Shown: positions 52,118 to 62,227, counted from the first letter of the stretch. The stretch is 64,000 nucleotides of DNA from Micromonospora echinospora (GCF_900091495.1 NZ_LT607413.1:2046001-2110000); one strand, 5' to 3'. Numbers and translations: made by a program. The notes: generated from the sequence alone by a model not told the origin.

Positions 52118-53596
52118 TCAGTCGACCGGCCAGGTGTGCACCGGCTCGTTGGTGCGTTGCAGTTCGGCGTAGCGCCGGACCATGTGGTGCAGCGCCGCGT
52201 CGCGGTCCATGCCCCGGTGCCGCTCCGCCGCCCAGACCGTCTCGGTCTGCCAGACCGCACCATTACGGCCGGTCCGGCAGCGCTGCTCGATGATGCCGAG
52301 CAGCCGGTCGCGCTCCGCCGGGTCGACACCGAACCGGTCCAGGCCGGTCGCCGCCTTGGGCAACAGCACGTCGAGCACCAGCTGGCTCACCGGCACCTCA
52401 CCCAGGCGTGGCCAGTGCAGCACCGCGCCCATGCCGCGCCGGGCGGCGGCGTGGAAGTTCTCCTCGGCCGAGCTGAACGTGAGCTGACTCCAGATGGGAC
52501 GGTCGGACTCGGCTAGGCCGCGGGCGAGCCCGAAGTAGAAGGCGGCGTTGGCCAGCATGTCCACCACCGTGGGACCGGCGGGCAGCACCCGGTTCTCGAC
52601 CCGCAGGTGCGGGCGGCCGTCCATGATGTCGTAGACCGGCCGGTTCCAGCGGTAGACGGTGCCGTTGTGCAGGCGCAGCTCGCTCAACTCGGGAACCCCA
52701 CCGGTGTGCAGCACGTCGACCGGGTCCTCGTCGTCGCAGATCGGCAGCAGCGGCGGAAAGTACCGGACGTTCTCCTCGAACAGGTCGAAGATGGAGGTCA
52801 CCCACCGTTCCCCGAACCATACCCGGGGGCGTACCCCCTGGGCCTTCAGTTCGTCCGGCCGGGTGTCGGTGGCCTGCTCGAAGAGGGCGATCCGGGTCTC
52901 CGCCCAGAGTTGGCGGCCGTACAGGTAGGGCGAGTTCGCCCCGACCGCGACCTGGACCCCGGCGATGGCCTGGGAGGCGTTCCAGTAGTCGGCGAAGCTG
53001 TCCGGGGCGACCTGGAGGTGGAACTGGAGGCTCGTGCAGGCGGCCTCCGGGGCGATCGAGTCGGTGTGCGTCTGCAACCGCTCCACACCCCGGATGTCGA
53101 GTTCGATGTCCTCGCCCCGGGCCCCCACGATCTGGGCGTTGAGCACCCGGTAGCGCTCGTCGGTGGAGAGGTTGTCGGCCACCAGGTGCCGCTCGGTCAG
53201 GGTCGGCAGGATCCCGACCATGACGATGGTGGCGTCGGACCTCGCCGCCCGTTCACCGGCCCGGTCCAGGCTGCTCCGCAGGTCCTTCTCGTAGTCGGTG
53301 AAGCCCTGCCCGCCGATCAGCCGGGGGTTGGCGTTGAGTTCCAGGTTGAAGCGGCCCAGCTCGGTCTGGAACAGCGGATCGGCGATGTCGGCGAGGATCT
53401 GGTCGTTCCGCATCGCCGGCTCCGCCGCCGAGTCGACCAGGTTGAGTTCGATCTCCAGTCCGGTCATCGGACGGTCCGCGTCGAAGCCGAAGTCGTCGAG
53501 CATCAGCGCGAACACGTCCAGACATCGTCGGACCTTCTGCCGGTAGCGGACCCGGTCCTCTCGGGAGAAGGCGCCCTGCGCGACGTCTCTGCCCAT
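52118..53596 (-). CDS. Glutamate-cysteine ligase-family enzyme (GCS2)
   Basis: 492 residues. GCS2-type ATP-dependent carboxylate-amine ligase: TGLEIELNLVD near residue 46 (metal/ATP Glu residues), LGRFNLELNANPRLIGG, SLQFHLQVAPDSFADYWNAS, and RWNRPVYDIMDGRPHLRVENRVLPAGPTVVDMLANAAFY. Produces a gamma-glutamyl amide such as gamma-glutamylcysteine; in actinobacteria such enzymes serve ergothioneine or unknown thiol pathways. No other pathway gene is adjacent. Confidence 0.88.
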   Translation of the reverse strand: MGRDVAQGAFSREDRVRYRQKVRRCLDVFALMLDDFGFDADRPMTGLEIELNLVDSAAEPAMRNDQILADIADPLFQTELGRFNLELNANPRLIGGQGFTDYEKDLRSSLDRAGERAARSDATIVMVGILPTLTERHLVADNLSTDERYRVLNAQIVGARGEDIELDIRGVERLQTHTDSIAPEAACTSLQFHLQVAPDSFADYWNASQAIAGVQVAVGANSPYLYGRQLWAETRIALFEQATDTRPDELKAQGVRPRVWFGERWVTSIFDLFEENVRYFPPLLPICDDEDPVDVLHTGGVPELSELRLHNGTVYRWNRPVYDIMDGRPHLRVENRVLPAGPTVVDMLANAAFYFGLARGLAESDRPIWSQLTFSSAEENFHAAARRGMGAVLHWPRLGEVPVSQLVLDVLLPKAATGLDRFGVDPAERDRLLGIIEQRCRTGRNGAVWQTETVWAAERHRGMDRDAALHHMVRRYAELQRTNEPVHTWPVD

Positions 53597-54120
53597 CTGT
53601 CCTCCCGGCGCGAGGCGCAGTCGACCCGGTCCGAGGGGACGGCCGGCGACGGCGCGTTGTGAAGTTCCACGTTAGGAGCGCCGCCCACGCCGGCACCAGC
53701 GGTTGCGACCCGTGCTCGACACGGGTCGCTGCCCTGGCCCGGCGGGAAGGCGTCCGCCGTATCCCTACCCGGTTCCGGTCGGTACGGCACAGGACGATCA
53801 ACGAGCAACCCGTGACAAATCGCACCCGCCCCGCCGCACCCGACCCGGCCCTCCGGTACGGTCACCCTACCTTCTATCCACAGGCATTGATGCCTTGGAG
53901 TCGCCCGAGACGTTCCGCCCGACCGCGTCCGACCAGCGAAACACGATCCACTTGTGACCTTGGTCCAGCATGGTGGTGTCGCGCGACGAAATGGCCGCCT
54001 CCAGGCGTCCAGTGGGTGCCGGCGCCCGGATCGCCAACCCGGGCCACCCGGCCAGTTAATTGCATTAACAGCTATCCGCTACGCAGAATTCTCCTAGTCA
54101 ATGACTGATAGGATGCCCGA
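53597..54120. other. 524-bp stretch without a gene; MarR promoter at its right end
   Basis: No frame here has family resemblance or a ribosome site. The right end is AT-richer and holds the marR promoter with two palindromes (54055-54069 and 54096-54106). Confidence 0.6.
54055..54069. promoter_or_regulatory. Candidate MarR operator GTTAATTGCATTAAC
   Basis: 15-bp palindrome (6-bp arms, 3-bp centre) 51 bp upstream of the marR-family GTG at 54121. A second, AGTCA-A-TGACT at 54096-54106, lies just before the start. Typical of autoregulated MarR genes; inferred. Confidence 0.55.
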
Positions 54121-54660
54121 GTGACCAAGAACGTCTTCGACGACCCCCGGATCACCGCCGTCGGCCTTCTCGTCGAGGCACATGCCGGGCTGTCGACCCG
54201 ATTCGCCACGCAATACGAGGAAAACGGCCTTTCCGCTGTCGAATTCGAAGTGCTCACCCGACTCGCCCGGTCCCCGGGAAACCAACTGAGGATGACCGAT
54301 CTGGCCGCACAGACCTCGCTGTCGACCAGCGGTGTGACCCGGGTGGTGGACCGCATGGAACGGGACGGTCTGCTCTGCCGCCGGGCCTGCCCCTCCGATC
54401 GTCGCAGCTCGTACGCCGTGGTGACCCGGTCGGGCCTGGACCGGCTCAACGAGACCCTGCCCGGCCATTTGAAGATCATCGAGCAGTGGTTCACCGGTCA
54501 GCTCGAACCGCAGGAACTGGAGGCGCTGCTGCACGCCCTCCGCAAGGTCCGCGACGCGGTGCACCCGGGTGCCATCGCAGGCAGCCAGGCCGCCGATACC
54601 GGCGACGAGGAAACGGCGGATTCGGAGCATTCCGTTGTCCGTTCCGGACGGCGGCGCTAG
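54121..54660 (+). CDS. MarR-family transcriptional regulator
   Basis: 179 residues, GTG start. Winged helix: EFEVLTRLARSPGNQLRMTDLAAQTSLSTSGVTRVVDRMERDGLLCRRACPSDRRSSYAVVTRSG, with the conserved wing Asp-Arg-Arg. Flanking helices dimerise. The last 25 residues are an acidic/Ser tail. Target and ligand unknown; palindromes upstream suggest autoregulation. Confidence 0.93.
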   Translation: MTKNVFDDPRITAVGLLVEAHAGLSTRFATQYEENGLSAVEFEVLTRLARSPGNQLRMTDLAAQTSLSTSGVTRVVDRMERDGLLCRRACPSDRRSSYAVVTRSGLDRLNETLPGHLKIIEQWFTGQLEPQELEALLHALRKVRDAVHPGAIAGSQAADTGDEETADSEHSVVRSGRRR

Positions 54661-54949
54661 CGGAACTGCGGCGGTCGCACGGTCGGTGGCAGCGGGGGCG
54701 CGCACCGGCAGAACGACCGGCAGAATTGACCGACGCCCACCATTTTCCCGGAGGAAATGGACAACCGCGTCGAAGGGTCCCGGCTAACCTTCCTTCAGCG
54801 GGGATACCGGGGGGTGACGGCGCGAGCGATGAGCGAGGGGTAGCACCACAAAGGGGGCTTCTTCGCTCGCGCCTTCCCGGACGACCACCACCGACCAGCC
54901 GAAACCGCACGACGACCGGACACCGGACCGGCCGGCGGCGCACCCCGCC
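54661..54949. other. 289-bp intergenic region with a weak inverted repeat
   Basis: No gene visible. GGCGCGAGCGA (54819-54829) and TCGCTCGCGCC (54863-54873) are perfect inverse copies around a 33-nt spacer, between the marR stop and the convergent STAND gene stop, so they may serve as terminator. Confidence 0.4.
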
Positions 54950-57529
54950 TCAGTAGCGGGCCACCGTCAGGGCGTAGAGCAACGCCTCCTCCTGCGGCAG
55001 CAGCCGGATCCCGTTCTCCCGGCAGACCGTGTCGAGCCGGTCGAGCAGTGTGCCGTCGCCGGTGCTCGCAGCCAGCCCGACCAGCGCCTCCACGGCACCG
55101 CGCCGGCCCCGGCCGACCGCCTCCGCCGCTGCCGCGAACCACTCCGCCGCCACTTCCCGGTCGCCCCGGTGCAGCGCGATGGTCGCCTCCAGGAGCGCGG
55201 AGAAGCCGTCCTCGACGCGGTCGGGGCCCCACTGCGCCGGCACGGTCGCCCGGAGTTCCGCCAGCACCTCACCCGCCTCGGCGAACCGCCCGTCCTGCGC
55301 GAGCGCGAGCCCCACCGTGCCCAGCGCCCGGCGGCGGTGCCCCGGCTCGCCGAGTTCCACGAGTGCCGCGAGGGCCCGCCGCCCGTGCTCGACCGCGTCG
55401 GCGTACCGGCCCTCCAGTCGGGCCACCTCGGCCAGGTCCGTCCGGGCCAGCACCCGGATCCGCTGCTCTCCGCACTGGCCCGCCAACCGGTCGACGGCAG
55501 CCAGCCGTCGCCGTGCCCCGGTCAGGTCACCGGCCCGGACGTCGTGCCAGGCCAGGCTGCGCTGGGCGACGGCCATGTCACGTGGCCGGTCGTGTCGCCG
55601 GGCCATCGTCAGCGTGGCTTCCGCCTCTTCGCGGGCCTCGTCGTGTGCGCCGACGCAGATCAGGAGCGTGCAGAGGACGCCCCGCGCGTCCAGCTCCCCG
55701 GCCACGTCCCCGAGACGTCGGAAGACCGCGAGCGCGTCCCGGGCCGCCGGGACGTCCACCGGGTCGACACCGTGCACCGCGGTGAGCCGGGCCAGCGCGA
55801 GTGCCGCCGACGCCCGTACCGCCGGTTCCGCGTCGGCGGTGCGCGGATCGGCCAGCAGCCGGCGGAGCCACTGCCGCCCCGCCCCGTCCCGCCCGCGCAG
55901 TCGCAGCCAGCGGGACAGACCCGCGGCCAGGCGAAGGGCGGTGTGCGGGTCGTCGCCGGAGGCGTGGCTGAGGGCGGCCACGATGTCACTGGTCAACTCG
56001 TCGAGCCGGTGCAGCGCACCGATCATCGTGGGGCCGGTCAGCTCCGGCTCGGCACGAGCCACCAGCCGCAGGACGATCTGCGCATGCCGGCGGCGCACGT
56101 CGGTCTCCTCGCCGGCCGCCACCAGCTGCTCGCTGGCAAAGTCCCGCACCGCGTCGAGCAGCCGGAACCGGAGCGACCCGGTGCCCCGGACGCTCAGCAG
56201 GCCGAGTTCGAGGAGGCGGTCGAGCAACGGCACCGGGTCGGTGGACGGCGCCGGGCCGTCCCCGGCGAGCATCTCCTCGGCCAGGCCGACGGACCACCGG
56301 TTGCGGAACGCGGCGAGGCGGCGCAGCGCCGCCCGCTCGTCCGGTGCCAGCAGGCGGTAGCTGGTGGCGACCGCCTCCCGCAGGGTCACCGCGACCGCCT
56401 CTCCGGGGTGCGGGGGTGGAGCCAGGTCGAGGACCCGGTCGCCGTACCGGTCGAGCAGTTCGTTCAGGTCGAGGATCCGGCCCCGGGCCGCCATCAGCTC
56501 GATGGCCAGCGGCAGGCCGCCCAGGCGACGGACCAGTGCGGCGAGGGCGGGCAACTCCTCCGGGGCGGGTGGCTCCCGGCGCACCTGCGCCAGGCGGGCG
56601 GTGAAGAGCCGTACCGCCGGATAGCCGGCCAGGACCTCGGGGTCCGACCCGGTCTTGTCGTCCGGGGGCACGTCGAGCGGGGGCACCGGCCAGACCCGCT
56701 CACCGGGCAGGCCGACCGGGTGCCGGCCGGTGGCGAGCACCCGCAGCTCGGGCAGGGCCCGGGTGAGCTGGTCCAGGGCCTCGGCCACCGCCTCCGGCGC
56801 CCGTTCCACCGCGTCCACCAGGAGCAGCGCCGGAACGCCGGTGAGCCGGGCGACGAGGTCGGCCGGGCCGGTGACGCCGAAGACCGCCGCCGCCGCCGAG
56901 AGCACGCAACCGGCGTCGGAACCCTCACCGACCAGCACCCCGGCGATCCCGCCGGGATACCGGTCGGCCACCTGCCGGGTGACCGCCAGGGCGAGCGCGG
57001 ACTTCCCGACCCCGGCCAGCCCCACCAGACTCACCAGGGATGTCCGGTCACGGCACAGCAGCCGGGTCAGCTCGGTGAGGTCGTGGGCCCGACCGATCAG
57101 GTCGACCGGGGGCGGCAGGTCCACGGACAGTCCGCAGAACGGGTCGGTCTCCTCGGACCCGGAACGGGCCACCGGCACGGAGGGCGTCGGGGCGACTGCG
57201 GCCGGAGCGATCCCGGCCGGCGACAGCACGGCCGCCGGCGGGGCGGCCTCCTCGGACGGTTCGGCCGGCACGCGGCCACGGGCGGCGGCGCGGAAGGCGG
57301 CCCGATCCGGACCGCTCAGCGCCAGGGCCTCGGCGAGCAGGTCGACGGTGGTCCGCTGGGGTCGCGACGACCGGCCTCGCTCCAGGTCACGAACGGTGCG
57401 TACGCCGATTCCGGCCCGGGTCGCCAGCTCGGCCTGGGTGAGGCCGGCGGCGAGCCGGTGCCCGCGCAGCAGTGCCGGCAGGACGGCGTCCCCGGCCGAA
57501 CTCCGCGAACGACCATGATCGGGAGTCAT
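54950..57529 (-). CDS. HTH-STAND (NB-ARC-like) regulator with TPR-type C-terminus
   Basis: 859 residues. N-terminal XRE HTH (about 17-72: LTQAELATRAGIGVRTVRDLERGRSSRP). Pro/Ala linker, then STAND ATPase (about 140-400) with Walker A GLAGVGKSALAL, Walker B-type ALLLVDAVE and the VLATGRHP sensor, winged-helix region, and a long helical TPR-like repeat array (about 510-845). These SARP-like transcription factors are ATP-driven switches, often of secondary metabolism or development. No biosynthetic cluster is in the window. ATG at 57527-57529. Confidence 0.88.
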   Translation of the reverse strand: MTPDHGRSRSSAGDAVLPALLRGHRLAAGLTQAELATRAGIGVRTVRDLERGRSSRPQRTTVDLLAEALALSGPDRAAFRAAARGRVPAEPSEEAAPPAAVLSPAGIAPAAVAPTPSVPVARSGSEETDPFCGLSVDLPPPVDLIGRAHDLTELTRLLCRDRTSLVSLVGLAGVGKSALALAVTRQVADRYPGGIAGVLVGEGSDAGCVLSAAAAVFGVTGPADLVARLTGVPALLLVDAVERAPEAVAEALDQLTRALPELRVLATGRHPVGLPGERVWPVPPLDVPPDDKTGSDPEVLAGYPAVRLFTARLAQVRREPPAPEELPALAALVRRLGGLPLAIELMAARGRILDLNELLDRYGDRVLDLAPPPHPGEAVAVTLREAVATSYRLLAPDERAALRRLAAFRNRWSVGLAEEMLAGDGPAPSTDPVPLLDRLLELGLLSVRGTGSLRFRLLDAVRDFASEQLVAAGEETDVRRRHAQIVLRLVARAEPELTGPTMIGALHRLDELTSDIVAALSHASGDDPHTALRLAAGLSRWLRLRGRDGAGRQWLRRLLADPRTADAEPAVRASAALALARLTAVHGVDPVDVPAARDALAVFRRLGDVAGELDARGVLCTLLICVGAHDEAREEAEATLTMARRHDRPRDMAVAQRSLAWHDVRAGDLTGARRRLAAVDRLAGQCGEQRIRVLARTDLAEVARLEGRYADAVEHGRRALAALVELGEPGHRRRALGTVGLALAQDGRFAEAGEVLAELRATVPAQWGPDRVEDGFSALLEATIALHRGDREVAAEWFAAAAEAVGRGRRGAVEALVGLAASTGDGTLLDRLDTVCRENGIRLLPQEEALLYALTVARY

Positions 57530-57732
57530 GGGCAGGAAGAGTACGGACAGGGTGCGACGTTCGACAGCCGACCGTCGTGCTGCCGACCGAGGGTCACCGG
57601 ATATCCGACAGTGGCACTGATCTGATCAGCGGAGGTCCCGGAACGACTCGCGGCGACGCACCGGGACCCGGCCGCCCTGCGGCGCTGGTACGCAGCCGAC
57701 AGCGGCGGCCGAGCCGGTAGCGGGCCGTTCGC

Positions 57733-58887
57733 TCACATGCCCAGGTCGCGGGCAATGATCATGCGCTGGACTTCGCTGGTGCCCTCGCCGATCTCCAGGA
57801 TCTTGCTGTCCCGCCAGAACCGGGCGACCGGGTACTCGTTCATGAAGCCGTATCCGCCGTGGATCTGGGTGGCCTCCCGGGCGTTGTCCACCGCGACGGT
57901 GCTGGCGTGCAGCTTCGCGATGGCCGCGTGGCGCTTGAACGGCTCACCAGCGAGCATCCGCGCCGCCGCGTCGTAGTACGCCAGGCGGGCGGTGTGCGCC
58001 TTCATCTCCATGTCGGCGATCTTGAACTGGATCGCCTGGTAGTTGCCGATCGGCTGGCCGAACGCGTGTCGTTCCTTCGCGTACTTGACCGACTCGTCGA
58101 CGCAGCCCTGGGCGAGGCCGACGGCGAGCGCGGCGATGGCGATCCGCCCCTCGTCGAGGATCCGCAGGAACTGGGCGAAGCCCCGGCCCCGCGCGCCGAG
58201 CAGGTTCTCCGCCGGCACCCGGCAGTCGTCGAACGTCAGCTCGTGGGTGTCCGAGGCGTTCCAACCGACCTTGGAGTACCCGGGTGCGACGGTGAACCCG
58301 GGCGTGCCGGACGGGACGATGATCGTCGACAGCTCCTTCGCGCCGTCCGGTCGGGTGCCGGTGACCGCGGTGACGGTGACCAGCGCGGTGATGTCGGTGC
58401 CCGAGTTGGTGATGAACGCCTTCGAGCCGTTGATCACCCACTCGTCGGTCGACTCGTCCAGCACCGCCCGGGTCTGGGTGCCACCGGCGTCCGAGCCGAA
58501 GCCCGGCTCGGTCAGCCCGAAGCCGGCCAGCGCCTCGCCGCTGAGCAGCTTCGGCAGCCACCTGCGCTTCTGCTCGTCGGTGCCGAACCGAAAGATCGGC
58601 ATCGCGCCGAGCGAGACCGCCGCCTCCAAGGTGATCGCCACGCTGGAGTCGACCCGGGCCAACTCCTCCAGGGCGAGGCAGAGCGCGAAGTAGTCGCCGC
58701 CCATGCCGCCGTGCTCCTCCGGGAAGGGGAGCCCGAACAGCCCCATCTTGCCCATCTGGCGGATCACCTCGTACGGGAAGGTGTGCCGCTCGTAGTGTTC
58801 GGCGATGACCGGCGCGACCACGTCCCGGGCGAAGTCCCGGACGCTCTCCCGCAGCGCCTCTTGCTCATCGGTGAGCCGGAAGTCCAT
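57733..58887 (-). CDS. Acyl-CoA dehydrogenase, isovaleryl-CoA/short-branched type
   Basis: 384 residues, typical length. MDFRLTDEQEALRESVRDFA start, GFGLTEPGFGSDAGGTQTRA, KAFITNSGTDI, and DEGRIAIAALAVGLAQG, with QIHGGYGFMNEYPVARFWRDSKILEIGEGTSEVQRMIIAR at the end (glycine loop and catalytic Glu region). Context with the carboxyltransferase and HMG-CoA lyase suggests the leucine-catabolic step isovaleryl-CoA to 3-methylcrotonyl-CoA. FAD-linked, electrons to ETF. Confidence 0.9.
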   Translation of the reverse strand: MDFRLTDEQEALRESVRDFARDVVAPVIAEHYERHTFPYEVIRQMGKMGLFGLPFPEEHGGMGGDYFALCLALEELARVDSSVAITLEAAVSLGAMPIFRFGTDEQKRRWLPKLLSGEALAGFGLTEPGFGSDAGGTQTRAVLDESTDEWVINGSKAFITNSGTDITALVTVTAVTGTRPDGAKELSTIIVPSGTPGFTVAPGYSKVGWNASDTHELTFDDCRVPAENLLGARGRGFAQFLRILDEGRIAIAALAVGLAQGCVDESVKYAKERHAFGQPIGNYQAIQFKIADMEMKAHTARLAYYDAAARMLAGEPFKRHAAIAKLHASTVAVDNAREATQIHGGYGFMNEYPVARFWRDSKILEIGEGTSEVQRMIIARDLGM

Positions 58888-58961
58888 GGGTTCCTCCTGA
58901 GTGGACGGGCTGCCGGGCGCTCGTGACGCCGGATGCAGCGGGGTCGTGCCGACGCCGTGGC

Positions 58962-60494
58962 TCAGACCGGGGTGACGCCGTGCCGGCGCCGGGAGAAGTG
59001 CCGCTCCTTGCTCCGCGCGGCGGTGAACCGGCGGACCAGCTCGGCCCGCAGTTCGTGCGGCTCGACGATCGTGTCGACCACGAGCTCACTGGCGAGCCGG
59101 ACGATGTCGATGTCCCGCTCGTACTCCGCGCGCTTCGCGGCGACGAAGGCGGCCCGCTCGGCCTCGTCCTCGATGGCGGCGATCTTGTTGGCGTAGACCG
59201 CGTTGACCGCGGCCTCCGCGCCCATCACCGCGATCTTCGCGGTGGGCAGGGCGATCGTCGCGTCCGGCTCGAAGCCGGGGCCGGCCATCGCGTAGAGGCC
59301 CGCGCCGTACGCCTTGCGGACCACCACGCAGATCTTCGGTACGGTCGCCTCGGAGATCGCCGTGATCATCTTGGCCCCGTGCCGGATGATGCCCTGCTTC
59401 TCCACCGCGCTGCCGACCATGAACCCGGGCACGTCGGAGAGGAAGAGCAGCGGCACGTTGAACGCGTCGCAGAGCTGCACGAACCGGGTCGCCTTGTCGG
59501 CCGAGTCGACGAAGAGCACGCCACCCTTGAACATCGAGTTGTTGCCGACGACCCCGACGACCTCGCCGTTCAGCCGGCCGAAGCCGATGGTCAGTTCCCT
59601 GGCCCAGAGCGCCTGGATCTCGAAGAAGGAGCCGTCGTCGAGCAGTCCCTTGACGTACCGGCGCATGTCGAACGCCTGCCGCTCGCTCGCCGGCACCAGC
59701 GCGGCCAGGTCGGCCTTGGCCGGTGCCTCGACGGCCGGCGCGGCCGGCGGCGCCTGCGTCCAGTTCGCCGGCAGGTACGACAGGTAGCGCTTGACCACGT
59801 CGAGCGCCTCGGCCTCGCTCTTGCAGAGGAAGTGGCCGACGCCGGACTCGGCGCAGTGCACCTTGGCCCCGCCCATCGCCTCCAGCGTGGTCTTCTCCCC
59901 GGTGACCATCTCGACCATGCGGTCGGAGCCGAGGTACATGCTGGCGTTGCCCTCGACCATCGCGACCACGTCGCAGAACGCCGGGATGTACGCGCCACCG
60001 GCGGCGCTCGGCCCGAACAGCGCGCAGACCTGCGGGATCGAGCCGGAGGCGCGGACCTGGTTCCAGAAGATCTTGCCGGCGCCCCGCCGGCCGGGGAAAA
60101 GTTCGACCTGGTCGGTGATGCGCGCGCCGGCCGAGTCGACCAGGTACACCATGGGCACACCGGTGTCGTACGCCCGCTCGATGATTCGGATGATCTTCTC
60201 GACGGTCCGCGCGCCCCAACTCCCGGCCTTGACCGTGGAGTCGTTCGCCATCAGGCAGACCTGCCGCCCGTCGATGGTGGCGGTGCCGGTGACCACGCCG
60301 TCCGCCGGCAGGCCCTCGGCCATCGCGTTGGCGTAGAGGCCGTCCTCGACGAAGGACCCCTCGTCCACCAGGAGCGCGACCCGCTCCCGGGCGAAGAGCT
60401 TGCCCTTGGCCGCGTTGGCCGCATGGTACTTGTCCGCGCCGCCGGCCCGGGCCCGCTTGCGGAGCTGCTCCAGTGCCTCACCGTCGAGCGTCAC
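58962..60494 (-). CDS. Acyl-CoA carboxylase carboxyltransferase subunit (methylcrotonyl-CoA carboxylase beta-type)
   Basis: 510 residues. Carboxyltransferase fold with VDEGSFVEDGLYANAMA, YLVDSAGARITDQVELFPGR, SIPQVCALFGPSAAGGAYIPAFCD in the N-terminal half and VGVVGNNSMFKGGVLFVDSADKATRFVQLCDAFNVPLLFLSDVPGFMVG, RKAYGAGLYAMAG in the C-terminal half. Active as a hexamer with a biotin carboxylase; a biotin carboxylase fragment is encoded at 63640-64000. Neighbouring genes point to 3-methylcrotonyl-CoA as substrate. Confidence 0.92.
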   Translation of the reverse strand: MTLDGEALEQLRKRARAGGADKYHAANAAKGKLFARERVALLVDEGSFVEDGLYANAMAEGLPADGVVTGTATIDGRQVCLMANDSTVKAGSWGARTVEKIIRIIERAYDTGVPMVYLVDSAGARITDQVELFPGRRGAGKIFWNQVRASGSIPQVCALFGPSAAGGAYIPAFCDVVAMVEGNASMYLGSDRMVEMVTGEKTTLEAMGGAKVHCAESGVGHFLCKSEAEALDVVKRYLSYLPANWTQAPPAAPAVEAPAKADLAALVPASERQAFDMRRYVKGLLDDGSFFEIQALWARELTIGFGRLNGEVVGVVGNNSMFKGGVLFVDSADKATRFVQLCDAFNVPLLFLSDVPGFMVGSAVEKQGIIRHGAKMITAISEATVPKICVVVRKAYGAGLYAMAGPGFEPDATIALPTAKIAVMGAEAAVNAVYANKIAAIEDEAERAAFVAAKRAEYERDIDIVRLASELVVDTIVEPHELRAELVRRFTAARSKERHFSRRRHGVTPV

Positions 60495-60535
60495 GCCGAC
60501 TCCCTCGCCGCGTTGCGGGCCCCTGGCCCCACCGA

Positions 60536-60552
60536 CCTGAACGATCGTTAGG
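60536..60552. promoter_or_regulatory. Candidate operator CCTGAACGATCGTTAGG
   Basis: 17-bp near-perfect inverted repeat (CCT-GAACGATCGTT-AGG) 42 bp upstream of the carboxyltransferase start. Form resembles TetR-type sites that control branched-chain acid catabolism in actinobacteria. No regulator gene is adjacent. Confidence 0.55.
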
Positions 60553-60711
60553 CTATCCGATCCTCGCCCCTTCCGGCGAATCTGCTACGGCGACACGGGC
60601 GAGTCCAGCGACCGGTCGCCACGATCCACTCCATTCCGTCGAACCGGTGGCCTCCGGTGGTACGGGATGGCGCATCATCGGCGAAATGGAGTGGATCATC
60701 CAGGGGGTCGT

Positions 60712-61626
60712 TCAGGGAGTGGTCAGGCGGGACCGGGGGCCGGCGCGGAGGACACCGGAGGGGAGCTGTCGTCCGACGAGTCGCTCGGCCAGCTCCGCCA
60801 CCTCGATCAGGGCGTCCAGGTCGATGCCCGTGTCCACACCCATGTCGTGCAGCATGTGCACGGCCTCCTCGGTGGCCAGGTTGCCGCTCGCCCCCGGCGC
60901 GTACGGGCAGCCACCGAGACCGCCGACGCTGGCGTCGAACTCGGTCACCCCGAGTTCCAGCGCGGTCAGCATGTTCGCCAACGCGGTGCCCCGGGTGTTG
61001 TGGAAGTGCAGCAGCACCGGGATGTGCGCGTTGCGGTCGCGCACCTCGGTCAGCAGTTCCCGGACCCGGCGCGGGGTCGCCATGCCGGTGGTGTCACCGA
61101 AGGCCACCCGGTCCGCGCCGTCGCGGACCACCCGGTCGACGATGCCGGCCACCCGGCGGGGGTCGGTGTCCCCCTCGTACGGGCAGCCGAAGCTCGTCGC
61201 CACGATCACCTCGGCCTGCGCGCCCGCGCCGTGCAGCAGGTCGATCAGCTCGGCGATGTCGTCCAGCGACTCGTCCGTGGAGCGGTTCACGTTGCGCCGG
61301 TTGTGCGTGTCGCTCGCCGAGACCACCACCTCGATCTCGTCGAAACCGGCGGCGAGGGCACGCTGCGCGCCCCGGGTGTTCGGCACCAGCGCCGAGTAAC
61401 GCACCCCCGGCGCCCGCGACGCCCGCTGCCACACCTCGTCGGCGTCCGCCATCTGCGGGATCGCCTTCGGGTGCACGAAGGACACCGCCTCGATCCGCCG
61501 TACGCCGGTGCCGGAGAGTGCGTCGAGCAGCCGTACCTTGGCGTCGGTCGGGATCGGTTCCTCGTTCTGGAGCCCGTCGCGCGGCCCGACCTCGCGGATC
61601 GACACGGAGTCTGGCAGTTGGCTCAT
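60712..61626 (-). CDS. Hydroxymethylglutaryl-CoA lyase
   Basis: 304 residues. REVGPRDGLQNEEPIPTDAKVRLLDAL start, EAVSFVHPKAIPQMADADEV, SASDTHNRRNVNRSTDES, VIVATSFGCPYEGD, FGDTTGMATPRRVRELL, LHFHNTRGTALANMLTALELG and GGLGGCPYAPGASGNLATEEAVHML with the active-site Cys. Cleaves HMG-CoA to acetoacetate and acetyl-CoA, the last step of leucine breakdown. Same strand as the carboxyltransferase. Confidence 0.94.
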   Translation of the reverse strand: MSQLPDSVSIREVGPRDGLQNEEPIPTDAKVRLLDALSGTGVRRIEAVSFVHPKAIPQMADADEVWQRASRAPGVRYSALVPNTRGAQRALAAGFDEIEVVVSASDTHNRRNVNRSTDESLDDIAELIDLLHGAGAQAEVIVATSFGCPYEGDTDPRRVAGIVDRVVRDGADRVAFGDTTGMATPRRVRELLTEVRDRNAHIPVLLHFHNTRGTALANMLTALELGVTEFDASVGGLGGCPYAPGASGNLATEEAVHMLHDMGVDTGIDLDALIEVAELAERLVGRQLPSGVLRAGPRSRLTTP

Positions 61627-62029
61627 CGGTCACCTCACTGTGACGTGGGTCTCTGGTCCGTCCGGTGCCCGCACCGACCGGGTGGTGGCGACACCGCCGG
61701 GCGCCGGTCACCGTCCCTCGCGGGACGAGACTCCGCCCGGCACCGGGACGACGTCCCTCCCAGGGAAGCAGAGCCGGGCGGCCGGTGCCAGCCGCCCCGG
61801 CCGCACGCATAGCCGAGGTCGTCGGAGCCGGCTCGCACCACACGTGCGTCCCTCACCCGATCGGGTTAGCCCGTCCGTCGCGTCTTCTCCGCTGCTGCGC
61901 CGGATCGGTCCACCGCAACGGCCAAGCCGAGTCGGCGTGATGGATCGTCTCGGTGATGGTCGATAGGTTGGGTCACGGCGTGATGGCCGGCGCCGGAGTC
62001 CGGCACCGACCATCCGTACGCCTCCGGGA

Positions 62030-62227
62030 TCAGCGCTGCGACGGTCCTTCCAAGAGCTCAGCAGCGCACCGGAATGTGGTCGAGAGGGCACCGGCGCTGG
62101 CGCTGATGTCCTCTCGGCCCGACACCGTGGCGACCACCACTGCGGCGTCCGCCCACAGGGAGGCCACCCGCAACCTCCGGACCGTTCGGTCCCGGGTCGT
62201 CGGGCGACGTCCCGCGTCGTCGTCCAT
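62030..62227 (-). CDS. Putative 65-residue protein of unknown function
   Basis: ATG with AAAGGA six bases upstream. Basic N-terminus (MDDDAGRRPTTRDRTVRRLR), then a mixed hydrophobic stretch SLWADAAVVVATVSGREDI and a short tail. It lies in the otherwise gene-free 61627-62567 region (941 bp) and its C-terminal codons sit on one arm of a long-range inverted repeat (62042-62057). No family recognised; may be non-coding. Elsewhere in the region I see nothing. Confidence 0.35.
   Translation of the reverse strand: MDDDAGRRPTTRDRTVRRLRVASLWADAAVVVATVSGREDISASAGALSTTFRCAAELLEGPSQR

Noticed and set aside
54819..54873. Terminal inverted repeats of an insertion sequence
   Set aside because: Arms are only 11 bp around 33 nt with no transposase; more likely a terminator.
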